DNA of 64,000 bases from Antedon mediterranea. Lineage: Eukaryota > Echinodermata > Crinoidea > Comatulida > Antedonidae. Below, one piece after another: positions 21,804 through 33,238 of the stretch (position 1 is the first letter of the stretch; every line of letters starts with the position of its first letter). The stretch is from assembly GCF_964355755.1 (NCBI RefSeq), contig NC_092670.1, positions 28,695,795 through 28,759,794 on the forward strand, read 5' to 3'. The translations under genes were made by a program, and so were the position numbers. Under the pieces are notes generated by a model that had not been told where the DNA came from, searched no databases, and saw only the letters and a program-made list of their open reading frames with translations.

Positions 21804-21974
21804 CTGGTATAAAAAGTAGGTAGATTCTGCAAGTTCAGGTCGAAGGGGGTAAAAGAAAACTTCAGGTTTTTTCAAGTGCCAGTTGTAACGTTCGGGAAGG
21901 ACGCCATATTTTCTCCAGATAGCATAATAAATTGCATGATTACATATTGCCTCGTCAATGTCACCTTTCAAAAC
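21804..21974 (-). CDS. EDEM1: EDEM1-like ER mannosidase-like protein, internal exon
   Basis: The exon starts after a polypyrimidine tract and AG ('TTTTTTCTTCTCAG') and ends with CAG before 'GTTTGG', a weak but valid donor. It is 171 bp, 57 codons, with no stop. It encodes '[17 protein letters not shown]', '[10 protein letters not shown]' and '[16 protein letters not shown]', the hallmark of the GH47 EDEM branch, in which the P-L-R-P-E-L-x-E-S-T motif supplies active-site residues. The protein acts in ER-associated degradation of glycoproteins. The match in wording is to EDEM1 rather than EDEM2 or EDEM3. Upstream exons would lie to the right; none was recognised in this window. Confidence 0.9.
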
Positions 21975-22439
21975 CTGAGAAGAAAAAATATGTGGATATA
22001 GTGGATTCCAAACCAAATAAGTGCTGGGTTCAATTACCTTACAGATCTTTCTTTCTGGAAAAATTTTTAAATACTGTACTACTAGTTGTTGAGGTCAACT
22101 ATAATTTCTTCAAACTATACCCACCTCCCACTTATGTGGTTTTCAAAATTCATTACAATACAAATCTTGTTGTAAAGCTGTTGGAAAACCTCTTTCTTAG
22201 TAATCCTAAACAACAAACTCCTACGAAAATAACAAAATATAGGAAAGATTGGGGTTCATGCGCTTTATCAAATTTAATAAATAACACAGAAGAGAAAAAA
22301 CCCTATTAAAAAAATTTGAATGGCCATAATATGATGAATTCACATCTACAAATCATCAGCTTCCATAATAAGTGAAAAAAACAGTTGGTCACCATTGACA
22401 TGAATTAAATTTTCACGAAGTGTCAATAAAAAATGACTT
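21975..22439. other. Intronic AT-rich sequence
   Basis: A 125-codon plus-strand frame (21,932-22,309) overlaps the EDEM1-like exon on the other strand and has no motif. I take it as chance. Nothing else is seen. Confidence 0.35.
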
Positions 22440-23800
22440 GGCTCTTATGCATCTATATATAAATTTACGTAAGGGCAAAATTCGGTAAATCGCACCTTAC
22501 TTCTAGAATTTTCACTCGATGGTATATAAAGTTGGTTCATGATTTCGGTACTGATTTTAACCACCTGATGTAACCCTGTTTACTAATTAAATTTAGTTAG
22601 ATAATTAGTTATTGACAATTTAGACGAATTTAGGTTCAACGATTCGCCCCAAAAAGGGATGTTTTCCGATCGTGGTATACACTTTCTAATGAAACACACA
22701 ATAATATGAGGATGTTTCGCAATTTCCTATCTTCTCCTACGATAATTGTTTTTAATAGCTGAAAACCGGTTGAATAGCTCGAGTACAGAATCAATCATAA
22801 TGTTACAGACAGGCCAATTTTCTTTAAAAAATACTATTTTGATAGATTTAATATACGTTTATACAATGTATTGATTGGCAATGAATGGAACATTCCAATC
22901 TCTGTTCCACAAGTGTCTATTCCCAGGCATCGTAATAGCAAGTACACACATAACTGAAATTCGATCCATTTTTGTTTCAATCTGTTCTGCAGAGGTTGGA
23001 TATAGGTTTCTTTTTTTAAACGGATGTATTTTCAGTCGCCGTCTATTATGTACAAAACTTTATTATTGCAGTTAAACCACCCACACCACCTCACTGGGAT
23101 GAGTAGAGTTGTAAAGCCAGTAGAGAATAGGCTTACGGTACGAAGGATCATATGCCCTAAACGCAGAACAACTTTGGTGGTTAGATTAGGTATGAATTGG
23201 CTCTAAGAAACAATTGAAAACCATTAGGCCTACTAATTAAGTTGGGTTAAATAATTTAACATTTATTGACGATTAAAGCGAATTTACCATTTGCCCCGAA
23301 TAGGTAGTTTTCACAAATTATTTTACATTATAAACATATACAAATAAACTTTATTACTCACAGTTGCTTTTAACATTTGTATTAATTAATACTGTAATTA
23401 CAAAAAAAAAAAATAAAAAATCGTAGTGATCGTTACATGTACCGTACTATTAAATTGACTATTGGCGACGGTGACAGTTTCAACAAAGTATCGCAATGTT
23501 TTACTGTGTTTAGTGGTATATTATTTGTAAAAACATGAAAACAATTAATATTTCGTTACTAAATGGATGAAGAATATATTTAAAAAGTGTTCCTCTTTGC
23601 ACCCATCCTCTTCGCCATCCCTCAACCCTAATGTTACATACAAAACACAAATTAAGTTTGTTTAAATTTGACTCAAACAATTGGTCTCATTTTGTGACAA
23701 GTTTCTCTTTCGGAAGTAATTCCCACGGTGCTAATTTTAGTTTGCGAAATTAAGAAATGTTCTTATTATAGAGATACGCGAGACACAAAAAATGGCCTGA
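22440..23800 (-). repeat. Dispersed repeat family B, copy 1
   Basis: Inverse of 62,694-64,000 and of 26,038-26,870. Shared landmarks, read on the minus strand, include 'TTAGGGTTGAGGGATGG', 'GGGGCAAATCGTTGAACC', 'ATCAGGTGGTTAAAATC' and 'TTTACCGAATTTTGCCCTTA', with 'ACGTAAATTTATATATAG' at the far end. Length about 1.3 kb. No transposase was found, so this is probably a non-autonomous DNA element. Confidence 0.75.
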
Positions 23801-23810
23801 AAGAAAGAAG

Positions 23811-23860
23811 AACTAGATTTGAACAAGTTAGTTATACGCACACCCAATGCCATGTGCATG
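23811..23860 (-). repeat. Helitron-like 3' end (CTAG type)
   Basis: Starts with 'AACTAGATTTGAAC' on the plus strand, the inverse of the 'GTTCAAATCTAGT' end found at 12,891 and 32,821. The hairpin is degraded here. Confidence 0.45.
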
Positions 23861-23914
23861 CCATACGTTAGAAATTGCTCTAAAAAAGATTATGCCATTA
23901 TGACTTGAAGAATA

Positions 23915-24496
23915 TTTTGCTACTCGGAGACTGCGGCATTAAACAAACTCATAGAATAATAAATAAAGACGCATACAACATAAGTTCTGGCTTAAATAGT
24001 TTAATTAGTAAATGAACATTCACCCATGTAAAACTGCACATAAAAGTCATAAGCAAATATAAGTTATATAGCAATAATTTTCCAATTCTAAGTAAGCACA
24101 ACAGGGATGCTCAGAGAAAAATAGCCCTATTGCCATAAGTGTCATAATATTGGGCGGGAGGGAGGGAAAATTGTCTTCAACTTAATGTGATCGTGTTAAC
24201 AGAGAGGATGCTTGATCAAAGAGGTCGAAAACCCGCCCTCTCCGTTCTCAAAATAGAATTGTGTTTCCAACCCAATTCTTGATTTTTGCTACTCGGAGAC
24301 TGCTGCATTTAACAAACTCATAGAATAATAAATAAAGACGCATACAACATAAGTTCTGGCTTAAATAGTTTAATTAGTAAATGAACATTCACCCATGTAA
24401 AACTGCACATAAAAGTCATAAGCAAATATAAGTTATATAGCAATAATTTTCCAATTCTAAGTAAGCACAACAGGGATGCTCAGAGAAAAATAGCCC
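23915..24496 (+). repeat. ~210-bp direct duplication with 369-bp offset
   Basis: The segment 23,921-24,127 is repeated at 24,290-24,496 with a constant 369-bp offset, no indels and very few differences ('CATTAAACAAAC' versus 'CATTTAACAAAC'). Between the copies lies a 120-bp block (24,165-24,284) that occurs again without change at 29,666-29,785. The near-identity points to a recent event. No ORF. Confidence 0.85.
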
Positions 24497-24790
24497 GCGG
24501 CAGGTGCCAAGGCACCGCCAAGAGCAGCCCACCAAAGAGCAGGAAACAAGGAAGAATGTTCACTTACTCGCATGAAACTGAGATAAAAAAAAACAACCAG
24601 GACTCCCTGGAAGAGTCTCCAAAGAGACTGATAGGTACAAAAATCACCATTAATACAACGATGCTCCCCATGAAAGTATACGCAGATACTTCATGGCAGT
24701 ATGTTGAGCATCAGCACCTTCCACCCAAGGCTAATTCAAGGGCTCCACTACCGTGCACTGCAATGGGAGCAAAGTTGTACTAACACATCG
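24497..24790. other. GC-richer unique segment, unassigned
   Basis: Composition is noticeably less AT-rich than the flanks. A 75-codon plus frame (24,556-24,783) and an open minus frame containing 'FAPIAVHGSGALELALGG' both look plausible but match no family known to me. It may be a remnant of a gene or a structured RNA; I see no decisive evidence. Confidence 0.2.
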
Positions 24791-26037
24791 CCAATAAACA
24801 ATACTGACAGAAAAAACAAAAACGCATGGATGTGAGTTATAATGTAAATGTAGATTTTTATTATGTTGTTGAAAATTCGTAGAAATATAAATTATTCAAT
24901 GAAATACAACAATACAGCTGGCCACCTCTTGAACATGATGAGGGAAATCCCTGTTTTCAGTTTATGACCGCCCATTTGGAGATCTAAAAGTATGATGCTT
25001 TTTGATTAGAGTTTCCGTAACAACCTGAGGTGATTGTCAATTAGATTGCCAAGGGCTTTAGGTTGTCAACAAATCATGTCCCAGGTTAAGATAAAATATG
25101 ATAAGATAAATCTTTATTGTCATGAACACAACAAGGCGAGCATGAAATTGGTTTTCCTTGATGCTTAAAAACACATACAATATATAAAACATTAAAAATA
25201 TCAATACAATACATTAAAAATATATACAGTTGTAAACAAGTAAAACAAACTATCTTTGAAATGTTGAGTTGGAAACATGAATAGAGTTTTGGACGATGTC
25301 TAGAACAGAATTGGTGAACTTTCAAAAATTGTCTTCGGTTTTTCGGTAGGTTGATCCAATATTTAAATCAAAGACACATATAAAATAAAAATATAATGTT
25401 TAAAGTACATATTGTTAACATATTAAAGTGATTAGTTGAGAATTGATGAACGGAAAAAGAAAAGAGTAGGCACATGTTTTTCGATTCTCAAGCCACAGTC
25501 CATTAGTTCCATTGTCTCGGGCTGAGTGAAGCTAACCTGTGACTGTCAGTAGCATTTTGGCTTAACGGAGGTTAAATCTTCTATATATTGTATTTAACCA
25601 ACATTGATTATAATTATGATTAATATATTTGCCATTCCTAACGTTCCGAAGAATTAATAATAGGTAGGCCTACTTAATTATTTTGAAGTATTTTAAAACA
25701 TATTAGTTAGAAATGCGCAACATTCCTATTATAGCAAATGGAATCGTCCGTACCATGAAAGTTAAATACTTTATGGACAGGTCCACTTATTTTCAAGGGA
25801 TATTCTTTGATTATTATTGATTGAGGATTATTTATATATATATATAAATTTGCCATTGGATATATATATATAAAGTATGAACGGAATCATATTTTGTAGG
25901 TTTTTAGTTTTAATTGATTAATTTAAAACTGTTAGTACTGCTATAGAAATCTATGTTTGCATTTTCTTCAATTAATATTTATTTTTTTAAATGAAAACAT
26001 ATTATTTTTAAAATTGAATTTATTGTAATTAATTAAA
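24791..26037. other. AT-rich sequence with possible LINE tail
   Basis: Read on the minus strand, 'GACAATAAAGATTTATC' at about 25,100-25,125 looks like the 3' end of a LINE with an internal AATAAA; the upstream ~200 bp contain no recognisable protein. The rest is AT-rich, with TA-rich runs at 25,830-25,875. Confidence 0.3.
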
Positions 26038-26870
26038 CTAGATGGTCGTGTCCACGGATGGTTCTCGAATACACAGTAATTTCAGCGTGAAAAAAGAAAC
26101 AACGAAAAACTGGCGATTTCAAATGTACGTACCGCAGGACTATAGAACATTGTCGTTTACAGAAACGAATAAATAGACACGATGATTTATGTAGTCAACT
26201 AAAATTAGCACCATGGTAATTAGACCTACTTCCGAAGAAGGAGAAACTTTTTTATTTGAACTCATTTAAACAAACCCAATTTGTGTTTTGTATATAACAT
26301 TAGGGTTGAGGGATAGGGAAGAGGATGTAACGATACACCACTACGAAGTTTATATTGTTTATAATTAATTATTAATATAAACGTTGAGAAGCAGCTGTCA
26401 GTAATACAGTTTCTTATTTGTATATTATGTGTTTATATATCCAGCAGTAGAGCATACCCACGGTAACAGTAATACATGTTCTTTGTATATATGTTTATAT
26501 ATCTAACAGTAACCACATTCACCGTAAGAAAGTTTCGATTCAAATGGCGACCAAAAATGGTTAATACGTATTTACAATAATGTCAAAGTTTTGCAATATC
26601 TCAGTTTTAAGTTTATTCTCCAAGGGCTCATAAATTTACCTACTTGTGTTAAACCAACACCCCTATTTGGGGCAAATAATTGAACCTAAATTCGTTTTAA
26701 TTGTTAATAACTAATTATCTGACTAAATTTAATTAGTAAACAGGGTTACATCAGGTGGTAAAAACCAGTACCGAGATTCTAACCAACTTTATCATCGAGT
26801 AAACATTCTAGGAATAACGCACGATTTACCGAATTTTTTCCTTACGTAAATTTATATATAGATTATGATT
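26038..26870 (+). repeat. Dispersed repeat family B, copy 2
   Basis: Begins 'ACTAGATGGTCGTG' and continues with 'GGTTCTCGAATACACAG', 'GGCGATTTCAAATGTACG', 'CAGAAACGAATAAATAGAC' and the other family landmarks to 'TTACGTAAATTTATATATAG'. It is shorter than the copy at 62,694 because of internal deletions. Confidence 0.75.
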
Positions 26871-27068
26871 GATCAACAGGTATTTAATCTATACAGTAAT
26901 GGAAGAAAATATGAAAGAAAATTATCAGAATCAGATTCTTCAATGAACACATGTAATTCCGACAGTTTGAAAAAGAAAATTGATCGTGCAAATAATGTTT
27001 ACGTTTCAACATATTTTTTTTTTATTACATACAAAAACATATTTTTAATAAACATTTGATTTAAAATT
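26871..27068. other. Short AT-rich spacer
   Basis: A 64-codon frame is open here, but it is low-complexity and has no domain. Confidence 0.3.
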
Positions 27069-27640
27069 GTGTATTTATATTATACAATTAACTGGTGAAA
27101 CAATGGGCATGATGGGATTTATAATTAAGAGCTATGTTAGATTTTGTGTAATTTTGCGATTAACCAACACATTTTTATTTTGTTACACGTTTCCATGATA
27201 ACAACAAAAACATATTTTTCGTGTTTTATTAAAAATTGTGTATTTATAGTATACAATTAAATAGTAAAAACAAAAAATGGGCATTATGTGATTCATAATT
27301 AAAGAACTATCTTTGATTTGTATGTATTTTTGCGATAAAACGACAATTTTTTTATTTTTTTTTTTTTTATTACACGTTAACAACATGTTAACAAAAACAT
27401 ATTTTTTAATAAAGTTTTGAAGGAAAATGATGTATTTATATTATACGATTAACTGGTGAAAAAATGTGCATAATGTGATTAATAATTAAAGAGCTATGTT
27501 AGATTTTTGTGTATTATATTACATTCAAATATTACCTATTTGCATTATGTATTATGATAAAACAATATTTTTATGATTTTTTTTTTTTTTTTGCAAACGT
27601 TTTATAGAAGATGTATTTACATCAATCAATAACAGTTGAA
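27069..27640 (+). repeat. Tandem repeat, ~170-190-bp unit, about 4 copies
   Basis: 'TGTATTTATA' followed by 'TTATAC.ATTAA' starts each unit at 27,069, 27,239, 27,431 and (diverged) 27,612. Units also share 'AATGGGCAT', 'TAATTAAAGAGCTAT' and 'AAAACATATTTTT'. Unit length varies through A/T runs. Confidence 0.75.
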
Positions 27641-28194
27641 AAAAACTAAGTTGGTACAATTTATGGTTGTCTTACGTGCTGTCCGTTTGGCCAATATGAA
27701 CCCCTATCAGAAATCGATGTAGGAATACAATACAACAAAATGTTAATAATACCCCAAAACGTAGTGTGGATTGCCGTACGATATAATTATTATAGGTATT
27801 ATACATTATGTACAGTGGAGCTAGGCTGAATTCAAAACTTCACTTGACCGAACATATGGAAAGGTACACGTTTGTTTGTTTGTGTAATTACTAGGCATAG
27901 TCGTTTGTAGACGTTAATATAGAAAGTTAGCTTTTATATTTTACTTAGAAGTAGAAGTGTGTATATATTTTTTTTAAATATATAAAATAATGTATATTAT
28001 TAAAACTAGAATTTAACTCGTCACTTTGACCTAATATACTGTGTATATATAAAGGAAATAAACAGTGTCCCAGTAAAATATATCACACCGTAAGGAAAAC
28101 TGGATACTCGAAGTAATATCTGATACTAAGGTGAAAAATGCTAGTCTGTTATCGCTCGACATACCATACCAATGTGTAATGTGGTTTGCGATTA
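27641..28194. other. AT-rich spacer with Helitron-like end
   Basis: At 28,005-28,033 'ACTAGAATTTAACTCGTC' is the inverse of the CTAG-type end seen elsewhere. Otherwise nothing is recognised. Confidence 0.4.
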
Positions 28195-29290
28195 CTATGT
28201 TTGTGTCGTTAATATCTTCCTACGAGAGGATTTATGTATGGGCCTTGTAATGTGCGAGTCGTTATCGTTTATGTATGGGCCTTGTCGTTGACTAAGGCGA
28301 AAGTAAATGTGCGAGTCGTAATCGCACGACATATAAAATTCATGTGCGAGTCGTTATCGCACGACATATAAAATTCATGTGCGAGTCATTATCGCACGAC
28401 ATATAAAATTCATGTGCGAGTCGTTATCGCACGACATATAAAATTCATGTGCGAGTCGTTATCGCACGACATATCATGTGCGAGTCTTATCGCACGACAT
28501 ATAAAATTCATGTGCGAGTCGTTATCGCACGACATATAAAATTCATGTGCGGGTCGTTATCGCACGACATATAAACATTCATGTGCGAGTCGTTATCGCA
28601 CGACATATAACATTCATGTGCGAGTCGTTATCGCACGACATATACAATTCATGTGCGAGTCGTTATCGCACGACATATAAAATTCATGTGCGAGTCGTTA
28701 TCGCACGACATATAAAAATTCATGTGCGAGTCGTTATCGCACGACATATAAAATTCATATGCGAGTCGTTATCGCACGACATATAAAATTCATGTGCGAG
28801 TCGTTATCGCACGACATATCATGTGCGAGTCTTATCGCACGACATATAAAATTCATGTGCGAGTCGTTATCGCACGACATATAAAATTCATGTGCGGGTC
28901 GTTATCGCACGACATATAAAATTCATGTGCGAGTCGTTCATCGCACGACATATTATAAAAGTATATGTGCAGGTAATGTCTGTGTCGTTAATATCTTCCT
29001 ACAAGAGGATTTATGCATGGGCCTTGTCTTCGACTAAGGCGAAAGTAAATGTGGGAGTCGTTATCGCACGACATATAAAATTCATGTGCGAGTCGTTCAT
29101 CGCACGAAATATTATAAAAGTATATGTGCAGGTAATGTCTGTGTCGTTAATATCTTCCTACAAGAGGATTTATATATGGGCCTTGTCTTCGGCTAAGGCG
29201 AAAGTAAATGTGCGAGTTGTTATCGCACGACCTATAAAATTCGTGTCCGAGTCGTTAATCGCACGACATACAGGGATTACAGTATAATAT
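28195..29290 (+). repeat. 35-bp palindromic minisatellite with longer-period flanks
   Basis: About 18 units of 35 bp run from 28,309 to about 28,948. Each contains GTGCGA ... TCGCAC around 'GTCGTTA', so every unit can fold into a hairpin; units are joined by 'ACATATAAAATTCAT'. A 345-bp higher-order period is visible: 'ATATCATGTGCGAGTCTTAT' at 28,471 and 28,816, 'GCGGGTCGTT' at 28,549 and 28,894. The right side (28,950-29,290) repeats a 159-bp unit ('TGTGTCGTTAATATCTTCCT' at 28,981 and 29,140) that also occurs at the left edge. Confidence 0.9.
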
Positions 29291-29665
29291 AAGAGTATAA
29301 TATGTGCGGGTAATGTTTGTGTCGTTAACATTTTCCTACGAGAGGACAACATATAAAAGTAAACAGAAATATATATATATATATATATATACGTATAAAG
29401 TCGGAAAAAACATGTGTTAAATCACAATGGCGGCCGAACAGTTGGCCCTCGTGTAAACTGGAATCACACCAGTAGCCTGGACACACCTTAAAACACAATC
29501 ACGTTACCACACATACAGTACGTAGGTAGACTTTCCATAAAGGAAAGGGCTGTAGTATTTGTAGTCGTGGAAGTATGAGTAGCATCGCATAAGGTGCCGA
29601 ATTGTTAGAAAACTTACTTGTAAGAATGTTGCTGTGTTAGGATGGAAATCGGTGATGGAAAATAA
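29291..29665. other. Spacer with (AT)n microsatellite
   Basis: (AT)n at about 29,370-29,391. No gene or repeat end recognised. Confidence 0.4.
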
Positions 29666-29785
29666 GGAAAATTGTCTTCAACTTAATGTGATCGTGTTAA
29701 CAGAGAGGATGCTTGATCAAAGAGGTCGAAAACCCGCCCTCTCCGTTCTCAAAATAGAATTGTGTTTCCAACCCAATTCTTGATT
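29666..29785 (+). repeat. 120-bp block identical to 24,165-24,284
   Basis: By eye, all 120 positions match between the two copies, which are 5.5 kb apart on the same strand. Flanks differ. No coding potential or RNA family recognised. Confidence 0.85.
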
Positions 29786-29936
29786 ATGTTGTTGGTGAAT
29801 TCTGTTTATTTTGTGTTGTGCAGTGTATCTAGTATACTGTATACACACAGTTTAGCATAAGTGAAAATATGGGACCCCACTTTAATTCTAATTTTTAACA
29901 TGATGAAGAGGAAAATATGACTTTTTGAATTCAATG

Positions 29937-31506
29937 GTGTCACCATTTCCCTTTACGTATGTTTCCGAGCGGTTGAAAATACTTTAGGAATCTCCCTTGT
30001 GACATAAAAATATACACACAAAATCCACAAAGTTGTAAAATAACTCAAAAACAAACTTCAACTTTCAACAATCCAGTAAGCACTTTAAACATTAGCTTCA
30101 CAATAACTGTTACAATTGAATATCCAACCCCTAATCCAACCTTCTTCAAAATAAATGCTTTAATAAAAAAAATCCTTCTCTCATCTTACAATTGTCATAC
30201 TGTACTTCCCTTTATATACATGTTAATAACATTCTAGATCATTCCTTATACTTCTTACTCTATTAGATTTTCTATTAATATCACTTCTGAAATGTTCCTG
30301 ATTGTTCTTATTAATTATACATGGTTTCTTAAATCAAACATCTTATTCTAGAATGTTCATGTAATACTTTACTGTATCTGTTAGGACTGGTAATTTACTA
30401 CACCATGGCCATATGATGACGTCACAACATCCAATAGCCTAAATGTTAACATGAATTTGTATCACAATTCAATAGCTTCCAGAAAACGTTTTAATCATGA
30501 GCATCACTTTTCATTCTATAACATTGAAATTTACTGTAACGATGATGATGAAAAACAAGTGACTGTGACTCATGTTATTCACACTTTGGAACATGATGAC
30601 GTCATCAAAATTAAATTGTAACTCTTCCAAAAGATAATTGATTGAGCAAACAAATAATAAATCTGAGAGACTTATTGGATAAAGGGAGATGCGTCCTATT
30701 AAATGTGATGAGCTACTGTATGACGAAAAAGACAAAAATCCTATATTTTATATTCGGTTGGCCATACGTTAAAGAAGTAACAATTTTGCATGAATTCATA
30801 TCTACAACTTATCTGTTTGCATAATAACAAAATTGCTAAATTACTTTAAAATAGATTTAAAATAGATAAAAATAACAAGACTGCGTGCTGCTCAATTTAT
30901 GCTCCGAAATAACCGGTGGTCATTGACCCAAAACATCATCATTACCCAAAATGCAATACGATTTTTACTATAAAATTTAGGTTTTCAATAATTAATGAAA
31001 TATTATTTACTCTCGTTTGGTAGGTATTTTCAACATATAAGTCCCATTTTGTTTCCGTTTGGTGTTTAGTAGGTGTAATAAATTACCATTCCTAACTCAA
31101 GTATCATAGTGTCTACATGAACATTCTAGAATAAGATGTTTTGATTTAAGAAACCATGTATAATTAATAAGAACAATCAGGAACATTCCAGAAGTGCTAT
31201 TAATAGAAACTGTAATCCCATAGAATAAGAAGTATAAAGAACGATCTAGAAGGATAGGAACATCTTGTATAGGGATGTAAAATTATTGTAAGGTTGTTGG
31301 ATATTCGATTGTAAAAGTTATTTTGAAGCTGTTGTTTAAAGTGCTTACTGGAATGTTGAAAGTTGAAGTTGATTGAAATTAAAGATTGTTTTTTTTTAGT
31401 TATTTTACAACTTTGTAGATTTTGTATGTATACCTTTATGTCACACGGGAGTTCTTGAAGTATTTTCAACCGCTCGTAAACATATGTAAGAGGAGTTTGT
31501 GACAGT
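29937..31506. mobile_element. Foldback-like element with ~450-bp inverted arms
   Basis: The left arm (about 29,937-30,403) and right arm (about 31,067-31,506) are inverse copies: 'GAGCGGTTGAAAATACTT' against 'AAGTATTTTCAACCGCTC', and 'TTCTAGAATGTTCATGTA' against its inverse at the inner end. Identity is moderate, with indels. The ~660-bp centre contains TGACGTC motifs and no transposase. Long arms with a short centre fit a foldback or non-autonomous TIR element. Confidence 0.8.
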
Positions 31507-31824
31507 GTAGGACCTTACCCTTCGCGAGCGTGTATTGACGCCTCAAATTTTTTAGCTTATTTGTTACTTGGGTAGTTCACCAGAACGCCACCCCAAATTC
31601 CTCTTTCACTTTCGCAACAATGCTCTTAAATATCTGTCAATTTTTTCTATTGCCCACTATCCTTCTCCGTACTTTCTTTTCCTTCCACAACTGAATAACA
31701 TATCTTGTGATTTCATTCGTCCAAATAAATGTTCACTTGTTCGTTCTACTGTCAAAACCATGAGGAAAACACACATGTTACGCGAACGTATCTGACTCAG
31801 GGTCACAACTGTCAATCAAATAAC
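31507..31824. other. Spacer, no recognised feature
   Basis: A 75-codon plus frame at 31,568-31,795 is open, with balanced composition ('FLFHFRNNALKYLSIFSIAH'), but no family is recognised. It might be a LINE remnant. Confidence 0.25.
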
Positions 31825-31972
31825 TGTTTCGTGTTGCAGCTAAAAATTGCTTAGTGATAACCGGTTAAACAGTGTTCTAACACCGAATTGAAAGATGAGT
31901 TAATTTATTCACACCGATTTTAACCGGTTATTTGTATGCAGCAGAAACACAGAAACAGGCCCTAGGATAGAC
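31825..31972. mobile_element. ~148-bp palindromic MITE related to 10,748-11,531
   Basis: Left 'CTGTTTCGTGTTGCAGC' and right 'GCAGCAGAAACACAGAAACA' are inverse ends. 'AACCGGTTA' near each end is also in inverse positions. The outermost 'ACAGGCCC' equals the terminus of the element at 10,748. Confidence 0.55.
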
Positions 31973-32139
31973 TGAAAAATATAATTTAAGTTAAAAACAT
32001 TTTTTGTTACATTCCGTGCACACTATGTGAATTGATAAAAGCAAAATTCGATTCGAATACGGTGCGCACGTAGTACTAAAAACATATTTTTTCAGTTTAT
32101 TTTTATTACATATTCTGGAAGAGATGAGTTGTTAAAATC

Positions 32140-32821
32140 GGATTATGCATCAATATGGCTAACCGGACATTGTGATGTCATCGTATGGCCACTCAAATAT
32201 AAAATATAGGATTTTTGTCTCTTCCGTCATAGCTCATCACATTTAATAGAGCGCATCTCCACTTATCTGTATTTCATTTCTCCCCATTTTTTTATATTGT
32301 CTAGGTAAATCAATTATATTCTGCATGATTTACCATTTATTAAATTGTGATGACGTCATCATGTTCAAAAGTGTGAATAAATTGGGTCACTTATTTTCAT
32401 CATTACATTGTTATAGCTCCTCAAAATGAAAAGTGATACTCATGATTAAACGTTTTCTTTTGAGCATCGGCTGTTGTGACGTCATTATATTTCCAGTTGA
32501 ATTAAAAAAGTCAGGTTTTCATCTCTTTCGTAAAAATTCACCTCATTTAAAATGGCTTGCTTTTCGTGTCTAAAATTCTTCAAATTTTCATTAATGTAAT
32601 TATTTAGATAATTATCTTTTAAAATTGCTATCTTTATATTACATTTTGATGATGTCAACAAGTTAAAAATTGGATCAAAAAATGGGTCTCGTAGTTTCAT
32701 CTTTGCTACACTGATTATTCTGTAAATACTGTTATGCTTTATGACACAAAATAGGTACAATTCAACAATGTAAACATATTTAATTCAACCCAAACTTGTC
32801 AAAGTGACGAGTTCAAATCTA
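32140..32821 (+). mobile_element. Helitron-like 3' part with CTAG end
   Basis: Ends with a hairpin (AACTTGTCA / TGACGAGTT, one mismatch), then 'CAAATCTAG' and T at 32,821. The body shares 'GTGATGACGTCATCATGTTC' and 'CTTTTCGTGTC'-type text with 12,891-14,118 and 62,280-62,700. A 91-codon minus frame (32,760-32,485) is open but looks incidental. The 5' end is not clear. Confidence 0.5.
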
Positions 32822-33238
32822 GTTAGAAATTACTTTTGCGCATTTTAAATTTAAATGCGCATGTGCACGAAATTGTGTGTGAAACACGCCATTTTTACTC
32901 CATAGAAAGACACATGATATGAATTATAATTTTATTAAGTTTCATTAAAATATACTTGTTGGTTCTAAATTTATGATCATAGAAATTCATATTTCACATA
33001 TCTACAACTCATCAGCTGCCTTAATATATTTTCTAAAATGGGGTCACCAACCATCCTGAGGAGCTATATAACCGATTAAATATATATTTATATATATATT
33101 CATAAATTTGCATTAAATTACCTATTTTTAGCACACACTTATTAAAGTTGAATGTACATGCGCGTCATATATTGTTTGAAGGTTTGAATGGCATAATCAA
33201 ATGTTGATATAAGTTTGCGGTACACCACGTAATATTGG
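32822..33238. other. AT-rich spacer
   Basis: Contains (TA)n-like runs near 33,080 and no recognised gene. Confidence 0.3.

Noticed and set aside
11886-21974. Processed EDEM1 pseudogene
   Set aside because: Both exons have genomic splice sites and intron sequence on both sides, which a retrocopy would lack.
21932-22309. 125-codon plus-strand ORF
   Set aside because: Partly antisense to the EDEM1-like exon and otherwise AT-rich without any motif.
24556-24783. 75-codon ORF as a gene
   Set aside because: No family match, another frame on the opposite strand is equally open, and there are no splice or start signals that favour it.
28309-28948. CRISPR-like regular repeats
   Set aside because: The unit is 35 bp with almost no variable spacer and no cas genes, in a eukaryotic context. 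It is a minisatellite.
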